Of a stretch of DNA of 64,000 nt, positions 27,675 to 36,117 are shown one piece after another. Every line of letters begins with the position of its first letter. Within the stretch, counting starts at the first letter, position 1. The notes under the pieces were generated by a model. It was not told where the DNA came from, searched no databases, and saw nothing but the letters and a program-made list of their open reading frames with translations. The stretch is taken from assembly GCA_963775805.1 (NCBI GenBank), contig CAVZKG010000002.1:248001-312000 (forward strand), in the 5' to 3' direction. Source of the DNA: JAFAMB01 sp963775805. GTDB taxonomy: Bacteria; Verrucomicrobiota; Verrucomicrobiia; Chthoniobacterales; JAFAMB01. Both the position numbers and the translations under genes were made by a program.

Positions 27675-27707
27675 GGTGCCGTCCCCCAAAAATCGGGCAC
27701 GGTCACC
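27675..27707. promoter_or_regulatory. Imperfect hairpin just before the isomerase gene
   Basis: GGTGCCGTCCCCC and GGGCACGGTCACC face each other across AAAAAT and would pair with small bulges. It ends 12 nt before the isomerase ATG at 27720 and occupies the region where an SD would lie, so it may affect initiation, or it may simply be a dispersed repeat. Confidence 0.35.
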
Positions 27708-27719
27708 CGAAACTGATTT

Positions 27720-29318
27720 ATGAATACAGTCTACCTCGTCGCCAATGGCGACCTCCGGCTATCGGCGAACCAGAAATGTGAGCCTGCTCAGGCCGCAATG
27801 GAAAAGGCTCTCGTTGCCGCAATTCAACGCGAAGGTTTCAATGTTAAACGAGCCCACCCATTTGATGAAACCAAAGGACACGGATTCATCGACAGCCAAA
27901 AAATGGGGTTACGCGTCTTTAGTTCGATCCCCCAGGATGCCCCGGTTGTGGTTGCCGAAGCCGTGTGGCAATACAGCCAACATCTTTTGGGTGGATTGAT
28001 TTCTCACAACGGTCCGATTCTAACAGTCGCAAATTGGAGTGGAACATGGCCGGGTCTGGTCGGTCTGCTGAATTTGAACGGATCACTGACGAAGGCCGGC
28101 GTGAAATACAGCACGCTCTGGAGCGAGGATTTCAGCGATAAGTATTTTACCAAGAAGCTCCGAAACTGGCTCGACGACGGAAAAGTCAAACATGACAACT
28201 CGCATGTCGTGAAATTCAAAGATGCCCAAGTGCCGGGATCGTCTCGAAAAACCGGTGAGAAAATTGCGCGCCGGATACTTTCTGGAAAAGCGATCCTGGG
28301 GGTGTTCGACGAAGGATGTATGGGTATGTACAACGCCATCATCCCGGATGAACTCTTGAATCCAACCGGGATTTACAAGGAGCGGCTGAGTCAGTCGACG
28401 TTGTACGCGAAAATGCTGACAGTCTCCGATGAAGAAGCGCGACGAGTGTACGATTGGCTGCTTGCGCGGGGCGTAAAGTTCAATTTTGGGCCGAACGATG
28501 AGACGGATCTCACGGAGGGCCAGGTTCTTCAGCAATGCAAAATGTATGTCGCTGCGGTTCGCATCGCGGATGAGTTCGGCTGCGCAACAATCGGAATCCA
28601 ATATCAGCAAGGATTGAAAGATCTTGCGCCGGCTTCCGATCTTGTCGAAGGATTGCTCAATAACGTCGAACGCCCTCCGGTCCATCACGAAGTGGCCGGC
28701 CATGAATTATTCGCGGGCGAAGCGCTTCCGCATTTTAATGAAGTGGATGAATGCGCCGGTCTGGATGCATTGATTACCAATCGGATCTGGCGAGAGCTCG
28801 GGTATCCGCCGGAAACAACCCTCCACGATCTCCGCTGGGGACGTCAATTTAGCGACGATAAGCTGGATGCCTATGTTTGGGTTCTCCTCATCAGCGGCGG
28901 GGCGCCTCCAGCCCATTTCATTGATGGATACAGCGGAACTTCAAGTGAACGCCAACCTCCAATGTATTTCCGCCTCGGCGGTGGGACATGCAAAGGTATC
29001 AGCAAACCGGGATGGATCGTCTGGAGCCGCGTCTACATTGCGAATGATGAACTGCAGTTCGACACAGGATTGGCAGAAGTTGTGCAGCTGCCTCAGGCAG
29101 AGACCAACGAGCGCTGGGAACTGACGACGCCGCAGTGGCCAATCATGCATGCCGTACTGCAGGGGATCAGTCGTGAGCAGATGATGGGCCGGCACAAGGC
29201 TAATCATGTCCAGGTGGCGTACGCTCCAAACCGGGCTGGTGCGCAATCTGCATTGTACGCCAAAGCGGCTGCCATGCATGAACTTGGTCTGAAGGTGCAT
29301 TTTTGCGGAACGATTTAA
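27720..29318 (+). CDS. L-fucose/D-arabinose isomerase-like protein
   Basis: This 532-aa protein resembles the FucI-like isomerases (COG2407 type), Mn-dependent enzymes that interconvert aldoses and ketoses. Suggestive stretches are LLGGLISHNGPILTVANWSG, GCMGMYNAIIPDELLNPTG, a Glu/Asp metal region GLKDLAPASDLVEGLLN, and the later HFNEVDECAGLDALITNR. The protein has no signal peptide. A class II aldolase gene follows after 23 nt, so an isomerase-aldolase pair acting on a deoxy sugar or pentose is inferred. The substrate is not known, and low family similarity leaves the exact reaction open. Confidence 0.7.
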   Translation: MNTVYLVANGDLRLSANQKCEPAQAAMEKALVAAIQREGFNVKRAHPFDETKGHGFIDSQKMGLRVFSSIPQDAPVVVAEAVWQYSQHLLGGLISHNGPILTVANWSGTWPGLVGLLNLNGSLTKAGVKYSTLWSEDFSDKYFTKKLRNWLDDGKVKHDNSHVVKFKDAQVPGSSRKTGEKIARRILSGKAILGVFDEGCMGMYNAIIPDELLNPTGIYKERLSQSTLYAKMLTVSDEEARRVYDWLLARGVKFNFGPNDETDLTEGQVLQQCKMYVAAVRIADEFGCATIGIQYQQGLKDLAPASDLVEGLLNNVERPPVHHEVAGHELFAGEALPHFNEVDECAGLDALITNRIWRELGYPPETTLHDLRWGRQFSDDKLDAYVWVLLISGGAPPAHFIDGYSGTSSERQPPMYFRLGGGTCKGISKPGWIVWSRVYIANDELQFDTGLAEVVQLPQAETNERWELTTPQWPIMHAVLQGISREQMMGRHKANHVQVAYAPNRAGAQSALYAKAAAMHELGLKVHFCGTI

Positions 29319-29341
29319 TCGTAATTCTTATTATTCATTCT

Positions 29342-30103
29342 ATGCCGCAACAAGATGCAGCGACGGTTTGTGCGAGGCTTGTCGAGCTTTCCCGAGAGTT
29401 CGGGGAGTCTCGATGGACGATTTTGGGTGAGGGGAATACCTCCGGCCGAATCGATGAGAAAGTGTTTGCCGTCAAATCAAGTGGGAGCAGCCTCGGGTCG
29501 CTGACTGAAATCGAATTAACACACTGTTATTTCGATAATCTGCTCTCTGTTCTCGATCGAAACGACGTCTCGGAACAGGAGATTGAAGAGATTCTGCTCG
29601 GGTCACGTGTCCGGCCGACCGCATTAAAACCCTCTGTTGAAACGTTCTTTCACGCCTATCTGCTGACGTTGTCCGGGATTAATTATGTCGGGCATACGCA
29701 TCCGGTCCCGGTCAATCAGATCATGTGTACCGGCTTGGCAGAATCGTTCGCGTACGAAAGACGATTTCCAGATGAAGTCGTCTGTTGCGGGCCTGTGTCG
29801 TTGTTGATCCCGTATGAAGACCCTGGGCTTGCTTTGGCCGTCCGGATCCGGAGCGAAATTAGGCAGTTCGAAAGCGAGCATGGCAAACTTCCGAAAGTGA
29901 TCCTTCTCGGCAGCCACGGGGTCATCACCCTTGGGGCGTCAGCCGATGCCGTTCGCGTTGCGATGGCGATGATCGTGAAGGCTGCAGAAATTTTTGTCGG
30001 TGCAAGTTTACTCGGCGAGATGATCTCGATGCCGAGGGCGGAAGTGGACAAGATCGAGGGGCGTCTCGACGAAGTCTATCGCCGCAAGATGCTCCGCCTT
30101 TAG
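29342..30103 (+). CDS. Class II aldolase/adducin-family protein
   Basis: The Zn-dependent aldolase family cleaves sugar 1-phosphates such as fuculose or rhamnulose 1-phosphate. The 253-aa protein shows GEGNTSGRIDEKVFAVKSSG (phosphate-binding loop), the Zn ligands in YVGHTHPVPVNQI, and the third His in LLGSHGVITLG. I set the start at ATG 29342 (MPQQDAATVCARL) because it begins where the domain begins and after the previous stop. No SD is visible, so coupling to the isomerase is likely. Some family members are epimerases or dehydratases. Confidence 0.82.
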   Translation: MPQQDAATVCARLVELSREFGESRWTILGEGNTSGRIDEKVFAVKSSGSSLGSLTEIELTHCYFDNLLSVLDRNDVSEQEIEEILLGSRVRPTALKPSVETFFHAYLLTLSGINYVGHTHPVPVNQIMCTGLAESFAYERRFPDEVVCCGPVSLLIPYEDPGLALAVRIRSEIRQFESEHGKLPKVILLGSHGVITLGASADAVRVAMAMIVKAAEIFVGASLLGEMISMPRAEVDKIEGRLDEVYRRKMLRL

Positions 30104-30291
30104 AGGGCGTAGTTTCGGGTTCAAAGTTCAGGGTGCGAGGTTCCGAGTTCGAAGGCAAAAGCGGAAGCAAATCGCTAAGCGTAGGATAGGCTTCCAGCCT
30201 GTCCCGTATTAGCCCGCAAGTATCTCGAGCCCTCAGAGTTCCTAACCTCTAACTCCAAACCTCGAACCCGGAACCTCGAACTCCTAACCTC
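30104..30291. repeat. Non-coding gap with inverted low-complexity repeats
   Basis: The left part reads GGGTTCAAAGTTCAGGGTGC then GAGGTTCCGAGTTCGAAGG; the right part is a loose inverse of it (CTCGAACCCGGAACCTCGAA, CTCCTAACCTCCTAACCC). In the middle is GGATAGGCTTCCAGCCTGTC, a palindrome of the kind repeated in many soil-bacterial genomes. The genes on both sides converge here. The repeats may form a large cruciform or bidirectional terminator; no gene is seen. Confidence 0.5.
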
Positions 30292-31275
30292 CTAACCCGC
30301 GCGTTCCGCGATAAAGGCTTCCACTTCGGCTCGGGTCGGGTTCGCTTCGGCGGCGCCGACTCGGGTCGCAACAATCGCGGCAGCCGCATTCGAGAAACGC
30401 ATGACATCTGTCAATTTACCGGCTCCAATCTCGGCCAGTTGCTCATTGGAATTGCCGGCTAACTGCGACAATGTTGCGGCCATAAATGAGTCACCACATC
30501 CGGTGGTTTCGACCACTTTGACAGGGTATCCCGGAATTTGAGACAGCTTTTTTCCGTCCCGATAGACCGAAGACCCGGCTTTGCCCAAGGTTACGAAGAC
30601 CAGCGCCCCTTTCTTCATCGGCAGAGCTTTCACCGCCTCATCGAAGTCCTCTGTGTCGGTCATGAACTGGAGCTCTTCGTCACTGACTTTCAGGATCGAT
30701 ACCTTGCTGGCGATTCTCCGCAGGAGCGACAAATAACGGTCGGCGTCCGAAATGAGAGATCTTCGAACCGTCGGATCGAGGGAGACCGGGACGTCTTGGG
30801 ATTCAAATCGTTCAGCCAGGTCGGCATACGCCGACGCGGAAGGTTCTTCCGCGAGAACAATTCCCCCACAGTGGAATATCGAATAAGAGCCGGGTTCGAC
30901 GCCTTGTAACTCGTCGCTTCGAAGAGAGATATCGGCAGCATGATCTCGGTAAAATCGAAATTCAGGTTTTGCGTCTTTATCGACAGCAACAAATGCCAAT
31001 GTGGTTTTCGTTCCTTCTTCCCGGATGACTTTCGACAGGTCGACGGATTCGCTTTGTAGAAATGCTGCGAGCGCGTCACCGAACTGGTCGACGCCGAGTT
31101 TGGCAACGTAGGCGGTCGATATTCCAAGCCGACGGATACCGACTGCTATGTTAAACGGGGAACCTCCGGCTCTTTTGTCGAAACTGGTGCTCCGACCCAA
31201 GCCAAGGCCAATTGTTGTGGAAATGAAGTCAAACAGCGCTTCGCCGCCGACGAGTACGTGAGGAGGGTTGACCAT
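30292..31275 (-). CDS. PfkB-family carbohydrate kinase (fructokinase-like)
   Basis: The 327-aa ribokinase-family enzyme phosphorylates a sugar using ATP. It shows LVGGEALFDFIS at the N-terminus, the substrate motif RAGGSPFNIAVGIRRLG, and the catalytic/anion-hole motif VVETTGCGDSFMAATLSQ with the base Asp. Fructose is the commonest substrate for this subgroup. It is transcribed toward the class II aldolase gene (convergent), and downstream of the glycosyltransferase on the same strand with a 79-nt gap. Whether it serves the isomerase-aldolase locus is inference. Confidence 0.88.
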   Translation of the reverse strand: MVNPPHVLVGGEALFDFISTTIGLGLGRSTSFDKRAGGSPFNIAVGIRRLGISTAYVAKLGVDQFGDALAAFLQSESVDLSKVIREEGTKTTLAFVAVDKDAKPEFRFYRDHAADISLRSDELQGVEPGSYSIFHCGGIVLAEEPSASAYADLAERFESQDVPVSLDPTVRRSLISDADRYLSLLRRIASKVSILKVSDEELQFMTDTEDFDEAVKALPMKKGALVFVTLGKAGSSVYRDGKKLSQIPGYPVKVVETTGCGDSFMAATLSQLAGNSNEQLAEIGAGKLTDVMRFSNAAAAIVATRVGAAEANPTRAEVEAFIAERAG

Positions 31276-31354
31276 AGGGGTGTTTATCTTGGTTCCACGA
31301 GCGGTTAGCGTACCAGGCGCAAAATTTCAATCTCTATCGATCGGCGCAAGGCAA

Positions 31355-32521
31355 TCATCGCTTCCGCAAGCTTAGGTAAATATTTTCGAGTCTATCAATC
31401 TGCGCTGCCAAATCGAATCTTTCTTTTATGGTTAGAGCAGCTCGTTTACCAATTGCGGTTCGAAGGTTGCTCTCTACGGCAAGACGCCGCAGCCATTCGG
31501 CGATACCGGTCGAGTCAGATTCTTCAACCAGGATACCCGAATCCATGTGAGTGATCGCCTCAGGAATTCCGCCGTGCCGGGTAGTAATGCATGGCAACCC
31601 GGTCGCCATCGCCTCAAGCAGACTGTTTGGGATACCCTCACGGTCGCCATCCGCAGCCTGTTCGCTCGGATGCAGAAAGAAATGGCTCTCTTGGTAAAGA
31701 GTTCGGAGCTCGGACTGGCGGATGAATCCGGCGAATCGGACTCGCTGTTCGATCCCCAGGGTCGTTGCCAATTTCTCGAGCGTGGTGCGCAACGGTCCCT
31801 CCCCAGCAATCGTCAATCTTGCTTTTGGATAGTAATTCGCGAACGAAGCGAAAGCTTTGAACGTGGTCTCGAGTCCTTTTTTTTCGATCAATCGACACGC
31901 CTGAACCAGGTGCCACTCATCGGCTGCCGGCTGCTCGCGTACCATATAACCAAAGGCATCGAGCGGGATTCCTGCCCGCTGAATCCGAATTTTGTTGGGT
32001 GGGCAGCCGAGCTCCTGGAGCGAAGCAGCCAGCGATTCGGACCGGGCCAGCAGAAGTGCACTCGAGGCAAACATCGTCTGAAACATCCGTTTCGCGACCG
32101 CGGAATGAACGTTGACGTGAACATCTGCGCCGTGAAATGAGACGACCACCGGCAATTCAGACTTGCGGATAAACGGAAGCCAGAAAAGGCCGTTGTTCCC
32201 GAAATAGATGTGGAGCAATTCGCACCGGTCCGTCGTCAATTTCAGTCTCAACGAGCGAATTTCTTTGGAGTAAGCCTGCTGTGGAACGCCTCGTATTTGA
32301 ACGTCAACAATCCGTCTGAGCCAGCGAAACGAAGAACGATCCACCAATCGAACAGGATCAAATGGGAACCGGTCGGCGTTCTCTCGTTTAAACGCCAGAA
32401 TGACCGGATGCACCTTCTGCAGCCCGGCGATCTGCCGGTACACATGAAGCATTTCCGGTTTCAGAAAAGTTGGACAGTAAATCCCGACCCGCGGCGGATC
32501 TTTTCCCGGCACCGGTTGCAC
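31355..32521 (-). CDS. Glycosyltransferase family 4
   Basis: This 388-aa GT-B glycosyltransferase builds a surface or exported polysaccharide or glycoconjugate. The N-terminal domain has VGIYCPTFLKPEMLHVYRQI and VVSFHGADVHVNVHS; the C-terminal donor-binding domain has LTIAGEGPLRTTLEKLA, and the family EX7E-type site lies in DREGIPNSLLEAMATGLPCI. The start is GTG at 32521, 10 nt after the stop of the upstream small secreted protein. Donor and acceptor are unknown. No other glycan genes are adjacent apart from the more distant FkbM methyltransferase at 46509. Confidence 0.88.
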   Translation of the reverse strand: MQPVPGKDPPRVGIYCPTFLKPEMLHVYRQIAGLQKVHPVILAFKRENADRFPFDPVRLVDRSSFRWLRRIVDVQIRGVPQQAYSKEIRSLRLKLTTDRCELLHIYFGNNGLFWLPFIRKSELPVVVSFHGADVHVNVHSAVAKRMFQTMFASSALLLARSESLAASLQELGCPPNKIRIQRAGIPLDAFGYMVREQPAADEWHLVQACRLIEKKGLETTFKAFASFANYYPKARLTIAGEGPLRTTLEKLATTLGIEQRVRFAGFIRQSELRTLYQESHFFLHPSEQAADGDREGIPNSLLEAMATGLPCITTRHGGIPEAITHMDSGILVEESDSTGIAEWLRRLAVESNLRTAIGKRAALTIKERFDLAAQIDRLENIYLSLRKR

Positions 32522-32531
32522 TTAGCGCAAA

Positions 32532-32831
32532 TCAAAACTCAAACGAGACCAAGCGGATCGCGTGAGGTCTTTCTTTCGGGTCCTGAGGATCAGCTACAAC
32601 AACCTGCTGGCCGCTTCCGTATTCTCGCGGAGCGAACGGATTCAACAGCTGCAATTTGTTAGGAGCCGCCATGAACTTTTTGAACCAGGACGAATTCGAA
32701 TTCTGTTCGACCGCTGGCCGGGACGGCTGCGGCTGCGGAATAACTCGTGGTCTAGTCGAAAACTCCTGCGCGAAAGCGACGCCGGCGCCCATCGAAAGGC
32801 TGATGCAGGCGTAGATCAGAAATCTTTTCAT
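32532..32831 (-). CDS. Small exported protein of unknown function
   Basis: The 99-aa protein has a clear Sec signal (MKRFLIYACISLSMGAGVAF, cleaved near AFAQ). The mature part of about 77 residues is Pro- and Gln-rich at first (RPRVIPQPQPSRP), then WFKKFMAAPNKLQLLNPFAP. I recognise no domain. A good SD (GAGGGA) lies about 6 nt before the ATG, which supports a real gene. It is followed by the glycosyltransferase after 10 nt, so the two are likely co-transcribed. Confidence 0.65.
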   Translation of the reverse strand: MKRFLIYACISLSMGAGVAFAQEFSTRPRVIPQPQPSRPAVEQNSNSSWFKKFMAAPNKLQLLNPFAPREYGSGQQVVVADPQDPKERPHAIRLVSFEF

Positions 32832-33031
32832 AAGTTCCCTCTGTTCTTCACATTAATACCGGATACGCGGGATTGCACGATTTTAAAATCCACTCCCAAC
32901 AGAACGCGTCCTTGCCAAGCACCGGCCCCGCTTGGTTGGAATAACTCGTTCTATGTATCAAACACGCCGGTCTCGAATCTATTATACGAGATGGATCGCA
33001 TGGAGGTTACAATCTGGATCCATCCTGTGGC

Positions 33032-33682
33032 TCAATGCGAACCAGGAGGAATCGCCGGGTGCCAAAGCGGAATATGGTACCCACGCTGCGCAAGATCGAA
33101 AACCGTGAACGACTCGATGGTTGGTGTTCCTGACATTTTTCTATTTGGGCCAAAGTAGTAATCGTACTTGGCCTCCTGGTCCGGGTCATCCCTGTCCAAT
33201 GCCCCTGTGCCCTGCTGCTGGAGCGTGTCATTCTCTACATAATAGAAAGACAAATCGCTGATCATGTTTGATTGATCCCGGTCCTTGTTGGTCAACTCCA
33301 GGCTGTACGCCTGGGCCATTCCCTGATGTTTGACGTCCGGAAGGTAACCGACAAAGATTCCATCGAAATCGATCAATACGTCGGAATCTGCCGGAGTGAT
33401 TCGCTTAAAACCGCCTTCGACCGGAGCGTACCCTGCCCACAACCAGGTGTCAGGCCCGGAGTTCCGGTACCAGGTTCCCACGAACACGTATTTCTTACCG
33501 TTGCCATCCAGGTCCACCTCCACCTTTTTGACCACTAGCAGTCTCCCGACGTTCGTGACCCGATCCGGCACGTTCATTGCGAGATAGTCCGCGATTGGGT
33601 CGGTGATCGGCGATTCTGCGACCGCACTGAGAGTCGTCAAGAATATCGCAGCAATAAGTGGTAGTAGGCGCCTAGGTGACAT
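33032..33682 (-). CDS. Exported protein of unknown function
   Basis: The 216-aa protein has a Sec signal (RRLLPLIAAIFLTTLSAVA). The mature sequence contains KVEVDLDGNGKKYVFVGTW, which resembles a Ca-binding DxDxNG loop as in FG-GAP or VCBS-type repeats, then LIDFDGIFVGYLP. It is probably a periplasmic or surface protein. No family is assigned. It is separated by 200 bp from the small exported gene downstream and is divergent from the MalK-type ATPase gene. Confidence 0.6.
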   Translation of the reverse strand: MSPRRLLPLIAAIFLTTLSAVAESPITDPIADYLAMNVPDRVTNVGRLLVVKKVEVDLDGNGKKYVFVGTWYRNSGPDTWLWAGYAPVEGGFKRITPADSDVLIDFDGIFVGYLPDVKHQGMAQAYSLELTNKDRDQSNMISDLSFYYVENDTLQQQGTGALDRDDPDQEAKYDYYFGPNRKMSGTPTIESFTVFDLAQRGYHIPLWHPAIPPGSH

Positions 33683-33853
33683 GAGGTAAAGTATGCCTCG
33701 AAACTCCAGCGTAAAATTCCCAAAAAAGTGTGGAAATCACCGAGCAAAATCTCCGATATTGAGCATCTGTTTTTGCAGCGCTTTCGAGTATGATCGGCCG
33801 CGTTGTACGAGATCTGGACCTCCGCGAGATACCCAAGAAAGCGCTCCCCCTAT

Positions 33854-34957
33854 ATGGCCTATCTGGAACTGAATCAAATCGAGAAACATTACGATTCTTT
33901 TCATGCTCTGAAAAATATCGACCTCCAGGTCGAGAAAAGTGAATTCGTTGTTTTCGTCGGACCATCTGGCTGTGGAAAAAGCACGTTGCTGCGTTCGATC
34001 TGTGGCTTGGAAGCGGTGACCAGTGGTACAATCGTGCTCGATGGCCGGGACATCACGAATGTCCACCCGTCAAAGCGAAACGTTGCGATGGTTTTCCAGA
34101 ACTACGCTCTGTTCCCACATCTGAGCGTTTACGATAATATTGCATTTGGTCTGAGTCTTCAGGGGCTTTCCAAGGAAGACATTCGGACCCGAGTCCAACG
34201 TGCCGCGAACCTTCTTCGACTCGAGTCGCTGCTGGATCGCAAGCCGAAGCAGTTGTCCGGCGGTCAGCGACAACGTGTTGCGATTGGCCGCTGCATCGTA
34301 AAACAGCCTAAGCTATTTCTCTTCGATGAGCCTTTATCCAATCTCGATGCGAAGCTGCGTGTCCGGATGCGGGTTGAACTTTTGAACTTGCATTACGATA
34401 CTCAAAATACAGTCGTGTATGTGACACATGACCAGGTTGAAGCCATGACGATGGCCGACAAAATCGTTGTTCTGCAGGATGGCTTGATAGAGCAAGTTGG
34501 TTCTCCAATGAACTTATATGAGCATCCGGTGAACAAGTTTGTTGCCGGGTTCATCGGATCGCCGCAAATGAACTTCATTGATTGCATAGTGAATTCTGAA
34601 GGTTCGAACGGGATATCTGTGAACGTGGAGGGTCTCGGAAAACTGGAGGTGCCTGTGGTTGCCGAACCGGCCCTGTCGGCGAAGCCTCTAACGGTTGGTA
34701 TCCGGCCCGAGCACGTGGAGTTGGAGAGCGGCCCGACAAAAAGCGCGGTTCCCGGCGTGGTTAACATCGTTGAAAACCTCGGCGGAGAGACTTATCTCCA
34801 TGTCGAAATCTCGCCCCAACTACCGCTGGTCATGGTCAAACTCCACGGTTCCCGTGGGCCTACCCGAAGCGAACGAGTCTCGCTGCATTTTCCGCCCGAC
34901 AAGATTTACCTGTTTGATGCCAATGAATCGGCAATTCCGAGCCGTCCGATAGGCTGA
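33854..34957 (+). CDS. MalK/UgpC/MsmX-type sugar ABC importer ATPase
   Basis: This ATPase powers CUT1-type carbohydrate import. It shows Walker A GPSGCGKST, the Q-loop VFQNYALFPHLSVYDN, signature LSGGQRQR, Walker B LFLFDEPLSNLD, the His switch VYVTHDQ, and a C-terminal TOBE/regulatory part (GIRPEHVELESG, VENLGGETYLHVEI). From ATG 33854 it is 367 aa, the family length; an earlier in-frame start lacks homology. A polyol dehydrogenase follows 39 nt later. The matching binding protein and permeases, without their own ATPase, lie at 40805-44013, so this is their likely partner. Confidence 0.92.
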   Translation: MAYLELNQIEKHYDSFHALKNIDLQVEKSEFVVFVGPSGCGKSTLLRSICGLEAVTSGTIVLDGRDITNVHPSKRNVAMVFQNYALFPHLSVYDNIAFGLSLQGLSKEDIRTRVQRAANLLRLESLLDRKPKQLSGGQRQRVAIGRCIVKQPKLFLFDEPLSNLDAKLRVRMRVELLNLHYDTQNTVVYVTHDQVEAMTMADKIVVLQDGLIEQVGSPMNLYEHPVNKFVAGFIGSPQMNFIDCIVNSEGSNGISVNVEGLGKLEVPVVAEPALSAKPLTVGIRPEHVELESGPTKSAVPGVVNIVENLGGETYLHVEISPQLPLVMVKLHGSRGPTRSERVSLHFPPDKIYLFDANESAIPSRPIG

Positions 34958-34996
34958 ATATCTGCAACCAACAACCTCCAACCATCACAACCTCCA

Positions 34997-36091
34997 ATGA
35001 GTGCAATCGTCGATAAACTTCCAAAAACAATGCCCGCCGTCATGGCGCATGGACCGCAGGATTACCGGCTCGAGGAACGGTCAGTGCCGAAACCCGGTCC
35101 CGGCGAGGTTCTGATCAAGGTGCAATCCACAGGGGTCTGCGCCAGCGACATCAAATGTTATACTGGAGCCGCTCTTTTCTGGGGTGACGAAACCCGCAAA
35201 GGGTATTGCCAGGCTCCGGTGACTCCTGGTCATGAGTTCGTCGGTGAAGTGGTTGGCCTGGGGGATGGTGCCGGTGAATTGTATGGACTTAAAATCGGCG
35301 ACCATGCCATCAGCGAGCAAATTGTTCCCTGCTGGAACTGTCGGTACTGCAAGTCGGGAGCGTATTGGATGTGCGCTGTTCACGACATTTACGGATTTCG
35401 CCAGCGTACTTATGGCTCTTGGGCCAACTATATGGTATTCCCGGCCGGGGCACTGAATTATAAAGTGCCGGAGCACATCCCGTATCATCACGCCGTTTTC
35501 ATTGAACCGTTAGCCTGCTCAATCCACGCGGTCGAAAGAGGCGATATCAAGTTTCAAGATACTGTGGTCATTGCCGGCTGCGGCCCCTTAGGCCTTGGGA
35601 TGATCGCTGCAGCGAAAATGAACGGTGCTGAACGGATCATCGCTCTCGACCTGAGCGATGACCGCCTCGAAGTCGCAAAGCGGACTGGGGCGAATCTGGG
35701 CATCAATCCAAAGAAAGAGGATGCCGTCAAAAAGGTTCTCGATCTGACAGATGGATACGGATGCGATGTTTACATCGAAGCCACCGGACATCCCTCCGCA
35801 GTTGAACAGGGTCTGATGATGATCCGAAAATTAGGGACGTTTGTGGAGTTTAGTGTGATGCGGGAAAAGGTCACCGTGGATTGGACCATTATTGGGGATA
35901 CGAAAGAACTGAATGTGCACGGTTCACATCTTGGTCCGCGTTGTTATCCAGTTGCGATCCGAATGATCGAGCAAGGCTTGTTGCCAATGGATGAAATTGT
36001 GACTCACCGGCTTTCATTGAGCGATTTCCAAAAAGGAATTGATCTTGTGATCTCCGGCCTGACTTCGGTGAAGGTCACGCTCGAGCCGTAA
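34997..36091 (+). CDS. Zinc-dependent polyol dehydrogenase, erythritol/L-threitol type, copy 1
   Basis: This medium-chain dehydrogenase oxidises a polyol to a ketose with NAD. Catalytic Zn ligands are in GVCASDIKCY and PGHEFVGEV; the structural Zn site is PCWNCRYCKSGAYWMC; the Rossmann motif is VIAGCGPLGLG. The extended loop ALFWGDETRKGYCQAPV and the C-terminal region are strikingly like the second dehydrogenase at 49604, and both resemble by eye the erythritol/L-threitol dehydrogenases of the tetritol pathways. Length is 364 aa. It follows the MalK-type gene in the same direction. Specificity is inferred from context; another polyol is possible. Confidence 0.85.
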   Translation: MSAIVDKLPKTMPAVMAHGPQDYRLEERSVPKPGPGEVLIKVQSTGVCASDIKCYTGAALFWGDETRKGYCQAPVTPGHEFVGEVVGLGDGAGELYGLKIGDHAISEQIVPCWNCRYCKSGAYWMCAVHDIYGFRQRTYGSWANYMVFPAGALNYKVPEHIPYHHAVFIEPLACSIHAVERGDIKFQDTVVIAGCGPLGLGMIAAAKMNGAERIIALDLSDDRLEVAKRTGANLGINPKKEDAVKKVLDLTDGYGCDVYIEATGHPSAVEQGLMMIRKLGTFVEFSVMREKVTVDWTIIGDTKELNVHGSHLGPRCYPVAIRMIEQGLLPMDEIVTHRLSLSDFQKGIDLVISGLTSVKVTLEP

Positions 36092-36117
36092 ACGAGTGGC
36101 TTGCAGGCAGGAGCCGT

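Noticed and set aside
33721..33853. Promoter for the MalK-type gene with TATGAT at 33789
   Set aside because: The -10-like box is good, but no credible -35 was found at 16-18 bp, so it was not listed as a feature.
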